NCBI GenBank assembly: GCA_036677425.1
Contig: JARFVT010000013.1
Span: 1,116,001 to 1,180,000, forward strand
Length of the DNA stretch: 64,000 nucleotides
Direction of reading: 5' to 3'
Origin: JARFVT01 sp036677425
GTDB taxonomy: Bacteria > Pseudomonadota > Alphaproteobacteria > UBA8366 > Aestuariispiraceae
Position numbers and translations under genes: made by a program
Notes under the pieces: model-generated
The model's input: only the letters and a program-made list of their open reading frames with translations
Databases searched by the model: none
Told to the model about the DNA's origin: nothing
Shown: positions 1-9,422 of the stretch, one piece after another
Numbering within the stretch: position 1 is the stretch's first letter
Layout: every line of letters begins with the position of its first letter

Positions 1-1
1 A

Positions 2-394
2 GGTATCGCGGCCAGATTTGCGGCGCAACATGCATCTGATACTGAAATAAGTGCTATGGAATTTATTCTTGAAAAAGGGCTTCAGGTTTCTGATGACCCG
101 CGGCAATTAAATCAAATAAATTGGGAACTTCACCATGCAATATATAACAGTGGTCATAACCGTTTTTTAATACAATCATTTGCTTCAATTTCTGATGCTA
201 TGGCTTTATTACGCGGCGTTAAATATATCCCAGAAGGCCGTCCAAAGAAACTTTATGATGAACATAAAAAGATAATTGACGCTATTAAAAATCGTGATAT
301 GGATGCGGCTGATAAGGCGGCTCAAGAACATATAAAAAAATCTTTTCAAATGCATTTAGAAACATCATTTAAAGAACGAACCAAATCTAATTAA
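2..394 (+). CDS. GntR-family transcriptional regulator, C-terminal part (partial)
   Basis: The reading frame is open from the window edge, so the N-terminal winged-helix DNA-binding domain lies outside. The visible part is an all-helical FCD-type ligand-binding domain. It has the helix carrying N-x-x-x-H (INWELHHAIYNSGHN) and a late D-E-H-x-x-I-x-x-A-I segment, which is where FCD proteins hold a metal or ligand through His and Asp. FadR/FCD regulators usually repress catabolic or transport genes in response to small carboxylates, but nothing here shows the target. A tRNA gene on the other strand follows. Confidence 0.75.
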   Translation, partial: GIAARFAAQHASDTEISAMEFILEKGLQVSDDPRQLNQINWELHHAIYNSGHNRFLIQSFASISDAMALLRGVKYIPEGRPKKLYDEHKKIIDAIKNRDMDAADKAAQEHIKKSFQMHLETSFKERTKSN

Positions 395-570
395 TTAGAT
401 TTATGACTTCGTTAAACATGCCATCACATTTATAACAAACCAAACACTTCGTGATTGGTGTAGTTTTGCCTTTAACTATGTAATTTGCGTATATAGTCCT
501 AAGCAAACCCCGAGTGGCTTAATGCGACAATAAAAAGATACGCGCATTAGCGCATAAATATATAGAAGAT
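395..570. other. Intergenic stretch with a diverged 42-bp repeat
   Basis: No gene is visible between the GntR gene and tRNA-Glu. Positions 465-506 match 34089-34130 at 35 of 42 bases. In one frame both would encode similar peptides (L-P-L-T...F...I-V-L), but this copy has a stop codon inside. It looks like a relic of the gene fragment seen near 34 kb. Confidence 0.4.
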
Positions 571-646
571 TGGTGACCCCTACGGGATTCGAACCCGTGT
601 TGCCGCCGTGAAAGGGCAGTGTCCTAGGCCTCTAGACGAAGGGGTC
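571..646 (-). tRNA. tRNA-Glu (anticodon UUC)
   Basis: Read on the minus strand this is a complete 76-nt tRNA. The acceptor stem is GACCCCU/AGGGGUC. The anticodon loop is CUUUCAC with anticodon UUC, the T arm is GGGUUCGAAUCCC, and an encoded ACCA end lies at 571-574. It is a single tRNA with no clustered partners. Confidence 0.97.
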
Positions 647-677
647 GTATAAGGCAGTTAACAATAACTAGGCGTTG

Positions 678-704
678 TTTATACAAGATAAAAGATAGTT
701 GCAA
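678..704 (-). promoter_or_regulatory. Possible promoter of tRNA-Glu
   Basis: On the minus strand TTGCAA (704-699) is followed 15 bases later by TATAAA (683-678), about 30 bases before the tRNA. The spacing is short for sigma-70, so this is tentative. Confidence 0.3.
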
Positions 705-817
705 GGCTAAATTTAAATTAAATCTATTTTTATATTTTTTTTTAAATATTTAATGAAAATCTGCTAAATATTACATATATAAAATATATGTTAAAACATC
801 AAAAAATCCATAGATAT

Positions 818-846
818 TTGCTATATCTGGTTTAACTTGTTATAAT
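818..846 (+). promoter_or_regulatory. Sigma-70-type promoter of gltA
   Basis: TTGCTA at 818-823 and a consensus TATAAT at 841-846 are separated by exactly 17 bases, about 110 bases before the gltA start. The rest of 647-953 is AT-rich leader with no gene. A CGGAGG ribosome-binding site lies at 939-944. Confidence 0.6.
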
Positions 847-953
847 GCTGCATTGCGGCAAAAATATTTTTCTAAAATATATAAAATTGCCTATAAAAAC
901 AGTATATTAATTAAAATGCTAAATATAAAACACTCTTACGGAGGATATAAAAC

Positions 954-2270
954 ATGACTAATGATAATCCTGTTAGTGATAAAAATAGCGTAACTCTAAT
1001 CGATAATTCAACAGGACATCAATATGATCTTCCTTTGATGAATGGAACTATTGGCCCCAAGGTTATTGATGTAAGTAAATTATATAGCAAAACGGGTCAT
1101 TTTACATATGACCCTGGTTTTACATCAACAGGATCATGCGATTCTGCCATCACATATATCGATGGTGACGAAGGAATATTATTGCATCGCGGTTATACTA
1201 TTCAAGATTTAGCTGCCCATAGCAGCTATATGGAAGTATGTCATTTACTGCTTCGTGGGCATTTACCAAATAAAAAAGAAAAAGAAGAGTTTGAACATAC
1301 AATAACTTATCACACCATGGTTCATGAGCAAATGACAAATTTCTTCCATGGTTTTCGTCGCGATGCACATCCAATGGCAATTATGGTTGGTGTTGTTGGT
1401 GCATTATCAGCATTTTATCATGATTCCACCGATATTAACGACCCGCATCAACGCATGGTCGCATCCAATCGTATGGTTGCTAAAATGCCTACTTTGGCAG
1501 CGATGGCGTATAAATATTCATCAGGGCAACCATTTGTATATCCGCGCAATGATTTAAGCTATGCTGCAAATTTCCTACATATGACATTCTCTGTACCCGC
1601 AGAAGAATATATTGTTAGTCCAGCTGTTGAACGCGCCATGGATAGAATTTTCATCCTACATGCCGATCATGAACAAAATGCTTCAACATCGACTGTGCGT
1701 ATTGCAGGTTCTTCTGGTGCTAATCCTTTTGCATGTATTGCGGCGGGGATATCATGTCTTTGGGGACCAGCCCACGGTGGCGCCAATGAAGCAGTTTTAG
1801 AAATGTTAAATGAAATTGGTGATAAGAAAAACATCCCCAAATTTATTGCTAAAGCAAAAGATAAAAATGATCCTTTCCGCCTGATGGGTTTTGGTCATCG
1901 TGTTTATAAAAATACTGACCCAAGGGCAGGGGTGTTAAAGGAATCCTGTCATGAAGTCTTAAAAGAATTAAATGTTAAAGATCCATTATTGGAACTTGCC
2001 ATGGAATTGGAAAAAATTGCGCTTGAAGATGAATATTTCGTCAAACGTAAATTATTCCCTAATGTAGATTTTTATTCTGGTATAATTCTAAAAGCCATGG
2101 GCTTTCCAACAAGTATGTTTACAGTGTTATTTGCATTGGCAAGAACCGTTGGTTGGGTATCGCAATGGAATGAAATGATCCAAGATCCAAATCAAAGAAT
2201 TGGTCGCCCACGTCAATTATATATTGGTGAAAAACAACGCCCATATGTTAATTTAGAAGATCGCCCATAA
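954..2270 (+). CDS. gltA: Citrate synthase, type I
   Basis: Condenses oxaloacetate and acetyl-CoA to citrate, the entry step of the TCA cycle. The 438-aa length is that of the hexameric, NADH-sensitive type of Gram-negative bacteria. The catalytic triad context is visible: His in G-P-A-H-G-G-A-N-E, His in G-F-G-H-R-V-Y-K-N-x-D-P-R, and Asp in N-V-D-F-Y-S-G. The start is fixed by a strong CGGAGG site nine bases upstream. The gene stands alone, with its own promoter and a hairpin after it. Confidence 0.97.
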   Translation: MTNDNPVSDKNSVTLIDNSTGHQYDLPLMNGTIGPKVIDVSKLYSKTGHFTYDPGFTSTGSCDSAITYIDGDEGILLHRGYTIQDLAAHSSYMEVCHLLLRGHLPNKKEKEEFEHTITYHTMVHEQMTNFFHGFRRDAHPMAIMVGVVGALSAFYHDSTDINDPHQRMVASNRMVAKMPTLAAMAYKYSSGQPFVYPRNDLSYAANFLHMTFSVPAEEYIVSPAVERAMDRIFILHADHEQNASTSTVRIAGSSGANPFACIAAGISCLWGPAHGGANEAVLEMLNEIGDKKNIPKFIAKAKDKNDPFRLMGFGHRVYKNTDPRAGVLKESCHEVLKELNVKDPLLELAMELEKIALEDEYFVKRKLFPNVDFYSGIILKAMGFPTSMFTVLFALARTVGWVSQWNEMIQDPNQRIGRPRQLYIGEKQRPYVNLEDRP

Positions 2271-2285
2271 TATATTAAATGTTAA

Positions 2286-2336
2286 AAGTCATATATTGTA
2301 ATGTTATTATAAAAATTATGTTATAATATATGGCTT
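2286..2336 (+). terminator. Long hairpin after gltA
   Basis: Two arms of about 20 bases pair around a short A-rich loop, with several G-U pairs. The hairpin sits between the converging gltA and NAD(P)HX dehydratase genes. The downstream T run is weak, so termination is likely but not certain. Confidence 0.45.
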
Positions 2337-2361
2337 GTTTAAAATAGATTAAATTCTGAAT

Positions 2362-3303
2362 TTAAAATTCTGAATTTAAAATTTGAGGGATTTTTTCGAT
2401 AATATCTTCTGCTATTAATCCTTGACCAAATACATTAGCAGCTTCCCCATGTATCCAACATGCAATGGCACAGGCGGTAAATTGATCGCAATTTTGTGAT
2501 ACTAGCCCCACTATAATTCCTGCTAATACATCACCACTTCCCGCTGTTGCCAATGTTGGCGGGGCATTATTATTAATAACTACATCGCCATCGGGATTGG
2601 CAATGACGCTATCACTGCCTTTTAAAATGATTATTGCACCGCTGCGTTTTGCTGCTTCTTTAACCTTTAAAATTTTATCTAATTTTTCAAGATCAGGAAA
2701 TATTTTAGCAAACTCCCCTTCATGTGGAGTTAATATTACACCATCATCTATTGTATCAAATAAAAGATCCTCATGGCCTTCAAACATACTTAACGCATCG
2801 GCATCTAGAATAGTTTTATGACCAACACGCAATGTAGTCAAAACCTTTTCTTGTGCGCTAAAATCTCTACCAAGACCTGGTCCAATAAGGCATGCACCTA
2901 TTTTTTCATCGTTAATAATATCATTATAATATGCCGTATCACGAAAAGATTTGACAACAACACTTTCTAAACCAAGCCGATATAATGGCGCAGATTTTTC
3001 TGGGCTGGCAATCACTACAATACCTGCACCTATTCTTTGTGCTGCTCTGGCGGCTAATTTTGTTGCACCAATCACATCCTTGCCACCAGTTATCATTGCA
3101 TAACCACGGTTATATTTATGGTTAGATGCTGTTGGTTTTGGCATTAAATGCCGCCATAATTCTGGCGAGTTTAATAAATAGTTACCTTTTATTTCAGATA
3201 AAATATTGCCTTTATTTTCAACATTAATAATAGCTGATTTATCGGTATGATAAATATCTTTGATTGAAGATATTCTATATTTATCTTGATTTTTAAATTC
3301 CAT
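2362..3303 (-). CDS. ADP/ATP-dependent NAD(P)HX dehydratase lacking the epimerase domain
   Basis: Repairs hydrated NADH/NADPH. The YjeF C-terminal (ribokinase-like) domain runs from about residue 65 to the end, with R-G-Y-A-M-I-T-G-G near its start and the catalytic A-G-S-G-D near residue 260. Most alphaproteobacterial homologues are about 480-500 aa and carry an N-terminal NAD(P)HX epimerase domain. Here residues 10-25 (S-I-K-D-I-Y-H-T-D-K-S-A-I) resemble the first helix of that domain. The sequence then passes within about 30 residues to the inter-domain linker (N-S-P-E-L-W-R-H-L-M-P-K-P). This looks like an in-frame loss of about 190 residues. A PilZ gene lies 17 bases upstream, probably in the same transcript. 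Confidence 0.85.
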   Translation of the reverse strand: MEFKNQDKYRISSIKDIYHTDKSAIINVENKGNILSEIKGNYLLNSPELWRHLMPKPTASNHKYNRGYAMITGGKDVIGATKLAARAAQRIGAGIVVIASPEKSAPLYRLGLESVVVKSFRDTAYYNDIINDEKIGACLIGPGLGRDFSAQEKVLTTLRVGHKTILDADALSMFEGHEDLLFDTIDDGVILTPHEGEFAKIFPDLEKLDKILKVKEAAKRSGAIIILKGSDSVIANPDGDVVINNNAPPTLATAGSGDVLAGIIVGLVSQNCDQFTACAIACWIHGEAANVFGQGLIAEDIIEKIPQILNSEF

Positions 3304-3320
3304 TAATATATTTATCTCCG

Positions 3321-3686
3321 CTAACTAAAATCTAACTTATTTAAATTAATATAACCATCATATATAGATTTAGTATCGGGTGGTATTTTTTTAAATTGCA
3401 GGATCAATCCGTTGCAATCATTACGTAGGACCATGGCTTTTGCTGTTAATTTTTTTTTGATGTGATGAATTATTAAAATAATGCTGATATTAAGCATTAA
3501 ACCATTTGGATAACCTTCATGGCAACTTTTAAGATTAACCCCACCTATTGATGCATCTTTTGCATAATAGATATGGTTATCAATTTTTATGCTTAAAGCT
3601 GTACTACCAAACCTATCATAGCTGCGCTTACTGCTTGGATGATTGTTTTTTGATATTTTATTAAATAGATTTGAAAAAAATGACAT
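3321..3686 (-). CDS. PilZ-domain protein
   Basis: A 121-aa protein with both PilZ signature motifs: R-S-Y-D-R at residues 21-25 (RxxxR) and D-A-S-I-G-G at 44-49 (DxSxxG). These motifs bind cyclic di-GMP in the family. A beta-rich remainder fits the PilZ barrel. With no other domain it may act as a c-di-GMP receiver for motility or surface behaviour, consistent with flagellar genes elsewhere in the window. It is probably cotranscribed with the dehydratase gene downstream. Confidence 0.75.
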   Translation of the reverse strand: MSFFSNLFNKISKNNHPSSKRSYDRFGSTALSIKIDNHIYYAKDASIGGVNLKSCHEGYPNGLMLNISIILIIHHIKKKLTAKAMVLRNDCNGLILQFKKIPPDTKSIYDGYINLNKLDFS

Positions 3687-3796
3687 GCCAATAATATACT
3701 GTTAAATTATGATTAATGAATATATAATTATATATTTCAAAGGTTTAAATATTAAAATATTTTAAATAACTTTAATGATTACGATTAAAACTAGGT

Positions 3797-4021
3797 ATGA
3801 TATATATGAATAAGAATAACGATAAAAGAATTATAGATCTTGAAATTTATATTGCACAATTAGAAAATACAACAACTGATTTAAGCGATATGATGAATGA
3901 GCAATGGAAAGTAATTGATATTTTAAAAAGTGATGTTAAAAATTTAAAAGACTTTATCAATATAAATTTAAACCAAGGTGATTCTAATATTGCAAATGAA
4001 CCACCACCGCCACATTATTAA
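3797..4021 (+). CDS. slyX: SlyX-like protein
   Basis: A 74-aa acidic protein made almost wholly of one coiled-coil helix (residues 10-52, with L-E-I-Y-I-A-Q-L-E-N and later heptads). It ends in the P-P-P-P-H-Y tail typical of SlyX (E. coli SlyX is 72 aa and ends P-P-P-H-Y). The function of SlyX is not established. The start may be the ATG at 3797 or 3806, as no clear ribosome-binding site decides. Confidence 0.8.
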   Translation: MIYMNKNNDKRIIDLEIYIAQLENTTTDLSDMMNEQWKVIDILKSDVKNLKDFININLNQGDSNIANEPPPPHY

Positions 4022-4129
4022 TATATTATTAAAAATAAAACAAAATATATAGTTCAAAATTAATTCTTATAGCATTGATTATTTCAAAGTTTGGAAAGGC
4101 CATGACCTAACAATTGCAATGATTGTTAA

Positions 4130-4630
4130 TTATTTCACTTGCAATGTAGGCTGACCTATTGCGGAGATATTTGGTATTTGTTTTTCAATAATTAACGTTG
4201 TTTGTATAACGTCGACTATTTTGACATTTAGGCCATTACTAATATTGCTATTATCTTTTGTTCTTACCTGCCAAACATTATCATCAATAGCGACACAACC
4301 GCGTCCATTTACCAAATCTTCTTTTAAACATGTAGTGCGACCAATATATTGATGCCCATATATATTATGTTTATTTTTTGATTCTGCTTTATATTTTATA
4401 TTACTCAAAACAATATAAAACACCCAATATAAAGGCGTTAATATTACAAAAATAATATATTGTTGTTGCCATTCAACATTAGTCAGTAATTGCAAAATTA
4501 TCGCAATAGTTATTGCGGCAACTCCTGCACATATAAGAAAAGATCGTATGACCAAAGATGCAATGATAAACACAACCATTGCAAATGATAGCCAATGAAT
4601 ATATGTGATTTCTATAAAATATTGTGCCAT
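4130..4630 (-). CDS. NfeD-family membrane protein
   Basis: A 166-aa protein with three hydrophobic helices (about residues 12-30, 33-50 and 58-78). A soluble C-terminal OB-fold follows, with G-R-T-T-C-L near residue 98 and a final beta strand I-V-D-V-I-Q-T-T-L-I-I-E. This is the short NfeD form that usually partners a stomatin/SPFH protein in membrane organisation. The partner gene normally lies next door but is absent here. Confidence 0.75.
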   Translation of the reverse strand: MAQYFIEITYIHWLSFAMVVFIIASLVIRSFLICAGVAAITIAIILQLLTNVEWQQQYIIFVILTPLYWVFYIVLSNIKYKAESKNKHNIYGHQYIGRTTCLKEDLVNGRGCVAIDDNVWQVRTKDNSNISNGLNVKIVDVIQTTLIIEKQIPNISAIGQPTLQVK

Positions 4631-4757
4631 AACTTGCTATTTAATAATTATATAGTTTATATTTTATTAACATAATATAAATTTTTGTGAAATAAGCAAC
4701 ATGTTATGATACTAATTATAAAATTATATATGGTTTAAAAAAATTAATTTAAATATT

Positions 4758-7700
4758 CTATGAACAACCACTAGTGCCGCCACAAGTATTGCATTTCATG
4801 CAAGTGCCGTTTCTAACAAGAGTGAAATTACCACATTCACCACAGGCATCGCCTTCATAACCTTTTGCCCTTGCCTGTATAATTTGTTCCATCATATTAT
4901 CATTTTTTTTGATATTTGTTTCGCTAACAGTAAGGGTTGCATATATTGATGAAGGTTGTGCAGTGCTTATATTTGTATTATTTGGTGAAGCCATACCACT
5001 GGTTAGTAATTTTAAACCATTAAGGTTCTTTTTGCGCATAAAACCACGGCTAGTAATTTTTTCAATTGCAGCAAGAGTTTGAGTATGAATATCAGGCGGA
5101 GATGATTCTTTATCACCGGCACCGATTGTACCAATTGTTTCTGGCAGCATATCATTTGGTTTTACATGGGCCAAATCATCGCGACCAAGATAACTTATTG
5201 CCAATTCACGGAATAGATAATCCAATATTGACGTTGACATTTTAATTGTATCATTGCCTTCGACAAGACCTGATGGTTCAAATCTTGTGAATGTATATGC
5301 TTCGACAAATTCTTCCAATGGCACACCATATTGCAGGCCAATAGAAACGGCAATGGCAAAATTATTCATTAATGATCTAAATGCTGCACCTTCTTTATGC
5401 ATATCTAGGAATAACTCTCCAAGGCTTCCATCTTCATACTCACCAGTTCGTAAATAAATTTTATGACCACCAACTATAGCTTTTTGCGTATATCCTTTAC
5501 GACGATGTGGTAGTTTTTTACGTTCTTGATTCTTATAAATTATTTTTTCAACAATACGTTCGGCCATTTTTGGTGTCATATTAGCCGCATCACTTTGGCG
5601 AATATCGTCAAGCAATTCATCATCATCAAATATGGCAGATGATAACGGTTGGCTTAATTTTGAACCATCACGATATAACGCATTGGCCTTCAGACCTAAG
5701 CGCCATGATAAAAGATAACTTTCTTTGCAATTCTCAATTGTTGCTTTATTTGGCATATTTATGGTTTTAGAAATAGCACCAGAAATAAACGGTTGTGCCG
5801 CTGCCATCATGTGAATATGGCTTTTGGCACTAAGAAAACGTTTGCCAAGCTTGCCGCATGTATTGGCGCAATCAAATATGGATAAATCTTGATCTTTTAT
5901 ATCTGGTGCACCTTCTAATGTCATTGCACCACAACAATAAATATTTGCCGCATTGATCTGATTTTTTGAAAAACCCATATGATTTAATAAATCAAAACTA
6001 GGATCGGCAAGATTCTTTTCGGATAATTTAAGAATATCACGACAGAAATCTTCACCTAAATTCCATTTATTAAATGCAAATTTAATATCAAATGATGATA
6101 TTAATGATTTTTCAAGCTTTCCTATTTCAACATCAGTAAAACCAAGCTCCATTAATTTTTTATGATTAATTACGGGGGCATTTTTCAATGTGCCATTGCC
6201 AATAGCATATTTAACTATATTATCGCTTTGGGCTTGATTATATCCAAGCGCATCCAATGCCTCTGGTACTATTCGATTGATTATTTTGAAATAGCCGCCG
6301 CCAGCGAGAGTTTTAAATTTAACGATAGCAAAATCAGGTTCAATTCCCGTGGTATCGCAATCCATGACAAGACCAATAGTGCCTGTTGGGGCAATAACCG
6401 TTGTTTGGGCATTACGAAAGCCATTTTTTTCGCCAAGCTTGATTGCCAAATCCCACGATTGTTGTGCCGCAGTTACAATATCTTTTTGTGGAGCATTTTT
6501 AATATCCAATGCAATTGGCTTTATGGTAAGATTTTCATAACCGCTATCTTTACCATATGATGCGGTGCGGTGATTATTTATAACGCGCAGCATAGATTTA
6601 GCATTTTGCGGATAATTTGGAAAAGCCCCCATTTCACCGGCCATTTCAGCCGATGTAGCATAAGAAATACCGGTCATTAATGCGGTGATAGAGCCACAAT
6701 ATGCACGACCATTATGGCTGTCATATGACATTCCTGCCGCCATTAACAAACCACCAATATTGGCATAGCCAAGACCCAATGTGCGATAATCATATGATCT
6801 TTGTGCAATATTTTTAGATGGAAATTGCGCCATTAATACAGCAATTTCAAGAGTTATAGTCAGAATTCTTGTGGCATGCTTAAAGCTTTCAACATCAAAG
6901 CTTTTATCTTTATTGCGGAAATTCATTAAATTCATTGATGCAAGATTACATGCGGTATCATCTAAAAACATATATTCAGAACAAGGGTTTGAAGCATTTA
7001 TACGCCCAGATTGCGGGCAGGTATGCCAATCATTAATAGTTGTATCAAATTGCACCCCAGGGTCGGCGCTTTCCCATGCTGCATGGTTTATTTGTTCCCA
7101 TAAATCCCTTGCATCAACGGTTTTTGCCACTGAGCCATCTTTTCTTGAGACTAAATCCCATGATTGATCATTTAAAACAGCATTGATAAATTTATCGGTT
7201 ACACGAACAGTATTATTAGCATTTTGACCTGAAACAGTTGCATAGGCTTCAGAATCCCAATCACTTTCATAAGTTGGGAAGTCAATTGACGCATATCCTT
7301 GTTTGGCAAAATCAATGATGCGTTGAATATAATTTTCGGCAATTCTTACAGCTTTTGCGTCCATTATTGCCTGTTTCAATGCCTGATTAGATTTAACATC
7401 AAATCTATCATCACCGCTAACAATATCGCTATGACAGGCAGCCATTATATTATTCAAATGTTTATTATGTAATTGAGAACCAGTTACAAGCGATGCAACT
7501 TTTTGCTCTTCTTTGACTTTCCAGCTAATGAATTCTTCCACATCTGGATGGTCAATATCAACCACAACCATTTTGGCAGCGCGTCTTGTGGTGCCACCGG
7601 ATTTAATTGCCCCTGCGGCTTTATCGCCAATTTTAAGAAAGCTCATTAAACCAGAGGATTTACCACCACCAGATAGTGGCTCGTCAGAACCACGGATAGC

Positions 7701-8408
7701 CGAAAAATTAGACCCCGTGCCAGAACCATATTTAAATAATCTGGCTTCCCTGACCCAAAGGTCCATAATACCGCCGTCATTAACCAAATCATCGCTAACC
7801 GACTGAATGAAACACGCATGCGGTTGTGGATGTTCATAGGCCGATGATGATTTAGTTAATTTTTTTGTTTTAAAATCAACATAATGATGCCCTTGACCGG
7901 GGCCATCAATGCCATATGCCCAATGCAATCCAGTATTAAACCATTGCGGGCTATTTGGTGCCGCCATTTGTGCCGCAAGCATATAATAACATTCGTCGTA
8001 ATATGCTTTGGCATCGTCTTCCGTGTTGAAATAACCACCTTTCCAACCCCAATATGTCCATGTTCCTGATAAACGGTGGAATATTTGTTTGGCAGAATTT
8101 TCCCCTGTTAATTGTTGATCCTCAGGCATTTGTTCTAATAATTTTTTATCGGGAATGCTGCGCCACAACCATTCTGGCACGCCTTTTTCTTTAACGCGTT
8201 TTAATTTAACTGGGATACCTGCTTTTCTGAAATATTTTTGCGCTAAAACATCACTGGCAACATGTGACCATTTTAATGGAACTTCAAAATTTTTAAGGCT
8301 AAATACAATCGTGCCATTTGGATTGCGAATTTCGCTATTTGCTATACGATAATCTATCTTATCGAATTTATTGTTATTTTCTGCTGTAAATTGACGCACG
8401 ACCCGCAT
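4758..8408 (-). CDS. nrdJ: Vitamin B12-dependent (class II) ribonucleotide reductase
   Basis: Makes deoxyribonucleotides from ribonucleotides with adenosylcobalamin as radical source, so it needs no oxygen and no NrdB subunit. The protein has about 1216 residues, the usual size of the long proteobacterial NrdJ. Family motifs include S-P-Q-W-F-N-T-G, N-P-C-S-E-Y-M-F-L, and P-T-G-T-I-G-L-V-M-D-C. The C-terminus is a Cys-rich zinc-ribbon-like tail (C-G-E-C-G...C-M-K-C-N-T-C-G-G). I place the start at 8408 rather than the ATG at 8423. GGGGAG sits seven bases before the former, and R-V-V-R-Q-F-T matches the family's N-terminus. B12 dependence links it to the corrinoid genes at 38-40 kb. Confidence 0.96.
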   Translation of the reverse strand: MRVVRQFTAENNNKFDKIDYRIANSEIRNPNGTIVFSLKNFEVPLKWSHVASDVLAQKYFRKAGIPVKLKRVKEKGVPEWLWRSIPDKKLLEQMPEDQQLTGENSAKQIFHRLSGTWTYWGWKGGYFNTEDDAKAYYDECYYMLAAQMAAPNSPQWFNTGLHWAYGIDGPGQGHHYVDFKTKKLTKSSSAYEHPQPHACFIQSVSDDLVNDGGIMDLWVREARLFKYGSGTGSNFSAIRGSDEPLSGGGKSSGLMSFLKIGDKAAGAIKSGGTTRRAAKMVVVDIDHPDVEEFISWKVKEEQKVASLVTGSQLHNKHLNNIMAACHSDIVSGDDRFDVKSNQALKQAIMDAKAVRIAENYIQRIIDFAKQGYASIDFPTYESDWDSEAYATVSGQNANNTVRVTDKFINAVLNDQSWDLVSRKDGSVAKTVDARDLWEQINHAAWESADPGVQFDTTINDWHTCPQSGRINASNPCSEYMFLDDTACNLASMNLMNFRNKDKSFDVESFKHATRILTITLEIAVLMAQFPSKNIAQRSYDYRTLGLGYANIGGLLMAAGMSYDSHNGRAYCGSITALMTGISYATSAEMAGEMGAFPNYPQNAKSMLRVINNHRTASYGKDSGYENLTIKPIALDIKNAPQKDIVTAAQQSWDLAIKLGEKNGFRNAQTTVIAPTGTIGLVMDCDTTGIEPDFAIVKFKTLAGGGYFKIINRIVPEALDALGYNQAQSDNIVKYAIGNGTLKNAPVINHKKLMELGFTDVEIGKLEKSLISSFDIKFAFNKWNLGEDFCRDILKLSEKNLADPSFDLLNHMGFSKNQINAANIYCCGAMTLEGAPDIKDQDLSIFDCANTCGKLGKRFLSAKSHIHMMAAAQPFISGAISKTINMPNKATIENCKESYLLSWRLGLKANALYRDGSKLSQPLSSAIFDDDELLDDIRQSDAANMTPKMAERIVEKIIYKNQERKKLPHRRKGYTQKAIVGGHKIYLRTGEYEDGSLGELFLDMHKEGAAFRSLMNNFAIAVSIGLQYGVPLEEFVEAYTFTRFEPSGLVEGNDTIKMSTSILDYLFRELAISYLGRDDLAHVKPNDMLPETIGTIGAGDKESSPPDIHTQTLAAIEKITSRGFMRKKNLNGLKLLTSGMASPNNTNISTAQPSSIYATLTVSETNIKKNDNMMEQIIQARAKGYEGDACGECGNFTLVRNGTCMKCNTCGGTSGCS

Positions 8409-8423
8409 TGCGGAACTCCCCAT

Positions 8424-9009
8424 AATAATAGACCATCAATATAATGCCATCATGATTAATTTTTTAACTATGATGCATATATTAATGATAAAAATAATTT
8501 CACTTGCACATATTAATGTTATATCAAAGGATATTTTATATAAAATATATAAATTACCATAGCATATAAACACAACATATATGTAAGCAGCGATATATAC
8601 CCACAATATAGTGATGATTGCAACAGTAATTTATAACTAAACAGCATTTACTTAATGATTATAGTATTCGCAAGTATTAGCAAGATTAGTATTTTTTTAC
8701 TAGCAAGTTAAGATAAACTGCTATTTTTAAGTTCAAACTACTATATATAGTGTTTGGAGGGATATTAATCTTAATGCCAAGTGGTTGCAAAATCACAAAT
8801 TTATTTATTTTTGAAATTTAAATTATAATAACTAAAAAATATCACATTACTTAACAAAACTTAATATTCATAATAAAGATATAATTTATAGTCAAACTTA
8901 TAAATCTTGCCATAATTAATTTATATTATGTCGCTGGACGAATTGATATAAAAGTGGCATATTTAACATAGTAAAATTTTAATATTAAATAATCACAGGC
9001 ATATTCATA
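8424..9009. other. 586-base AT-rich divergent intergenic region
   Basis: This lies between the divergent nrdJ and NDUFA12 genes. I see no gene and no convincing cobalamin riboswitch. Apart from an NrdR-box-like palindrome at 8738-8753 it is low-complexity AT-rich leader sequence, and should hold the promoters for both directions. Confidence 0.5.
8738..8753. promoter_or_regulatory. NrdR-box-like palindrome upstream of nrdJ
   Basis: CTACTATATATAGTGT contains a perfect 12-base palindrome and agrees at about 14 of 16 positions with the NrdR operator consensus ACACTATATATWGTGT. NrdR represses ribonucleotide reductase genes when dATP/ATP is high. Its boxes usually occur in pairs about 31-33 bases apart, and I could not find a second good one. 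It lies about 330 bases from the nrdJ start. Confidence 0.4.
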
Positions 9010-9363
9010 ATGGCTAATATAACGACTAAGGTAATCACGTGGTTTAACGGTGAAATTGTTGGTTGCGATCAATTTGGGAATAAATATTATCGTCAACGCA
9101 AGGTTAATGGTTATATGCGCCGTAGGCGTTGGGTTATTTATAAAGATAATGACGAGGCAAGCAACGTTCCACCAGAATTTAACGCATGGTTGCATTATAC
9201 TGTTGATGAATTTCCTTCTATACGTCAATTAAAATCATGGCAGAAACAACATATTGCCAATCAAACAGGTACATCAAATGCCTATCGTCCTGCTGGACAT
9301 GCCTTTGAGGGTGGAAAGCGTGCTAAAGCAACTGGCGATTACACTCCTTGGACACCAGAATAG
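9010..9363 (+). CDS. NDUFA12-family complex I accessory subunit
   Basis: A 117-aa protein of the 17.2-kDa (NDUFA12/B17.2) family, an accessory subunit of NADH:ubiquinone oxidoreductase found in alphaproteobacteria and mitochondria. Typical segments are visible: G-N-K-Y-Y-R-Q-R near residue 22, R-R-R-R-W-V-I-Y near 38, E-A-S-N-V-P-P-E-F-N-A-W-L-H around 50-63, and a final Y-T-P-W-T-P-E. Two MCE genes and DUF2155 follow on the same strand, a common alphaproteobacterial arrangement. Confidence 0.92.
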   Translation: MANITTKVITWFNGEIVGCDQFGNKYYRQRKVNGYMRRRRWVIYKDNDEASNVPPEFNAWLHYTVDEFPSIRQLKSWQKQHIANQTGTSNAYRPAGHAFEGGKRAKATGDYTPWTPE

Positions 9364-9422
9364 TTTATATTTATAAAGTGATAATCATATTATTAATATA
9401 TTAAAATTCAGGAGATTTTTTT

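Noticed and set aside
8424..9009. Cobalamin riboswitch before nrdJ
   Set aside because: No B12-box or convincing core could be found on the nrdJ strand.
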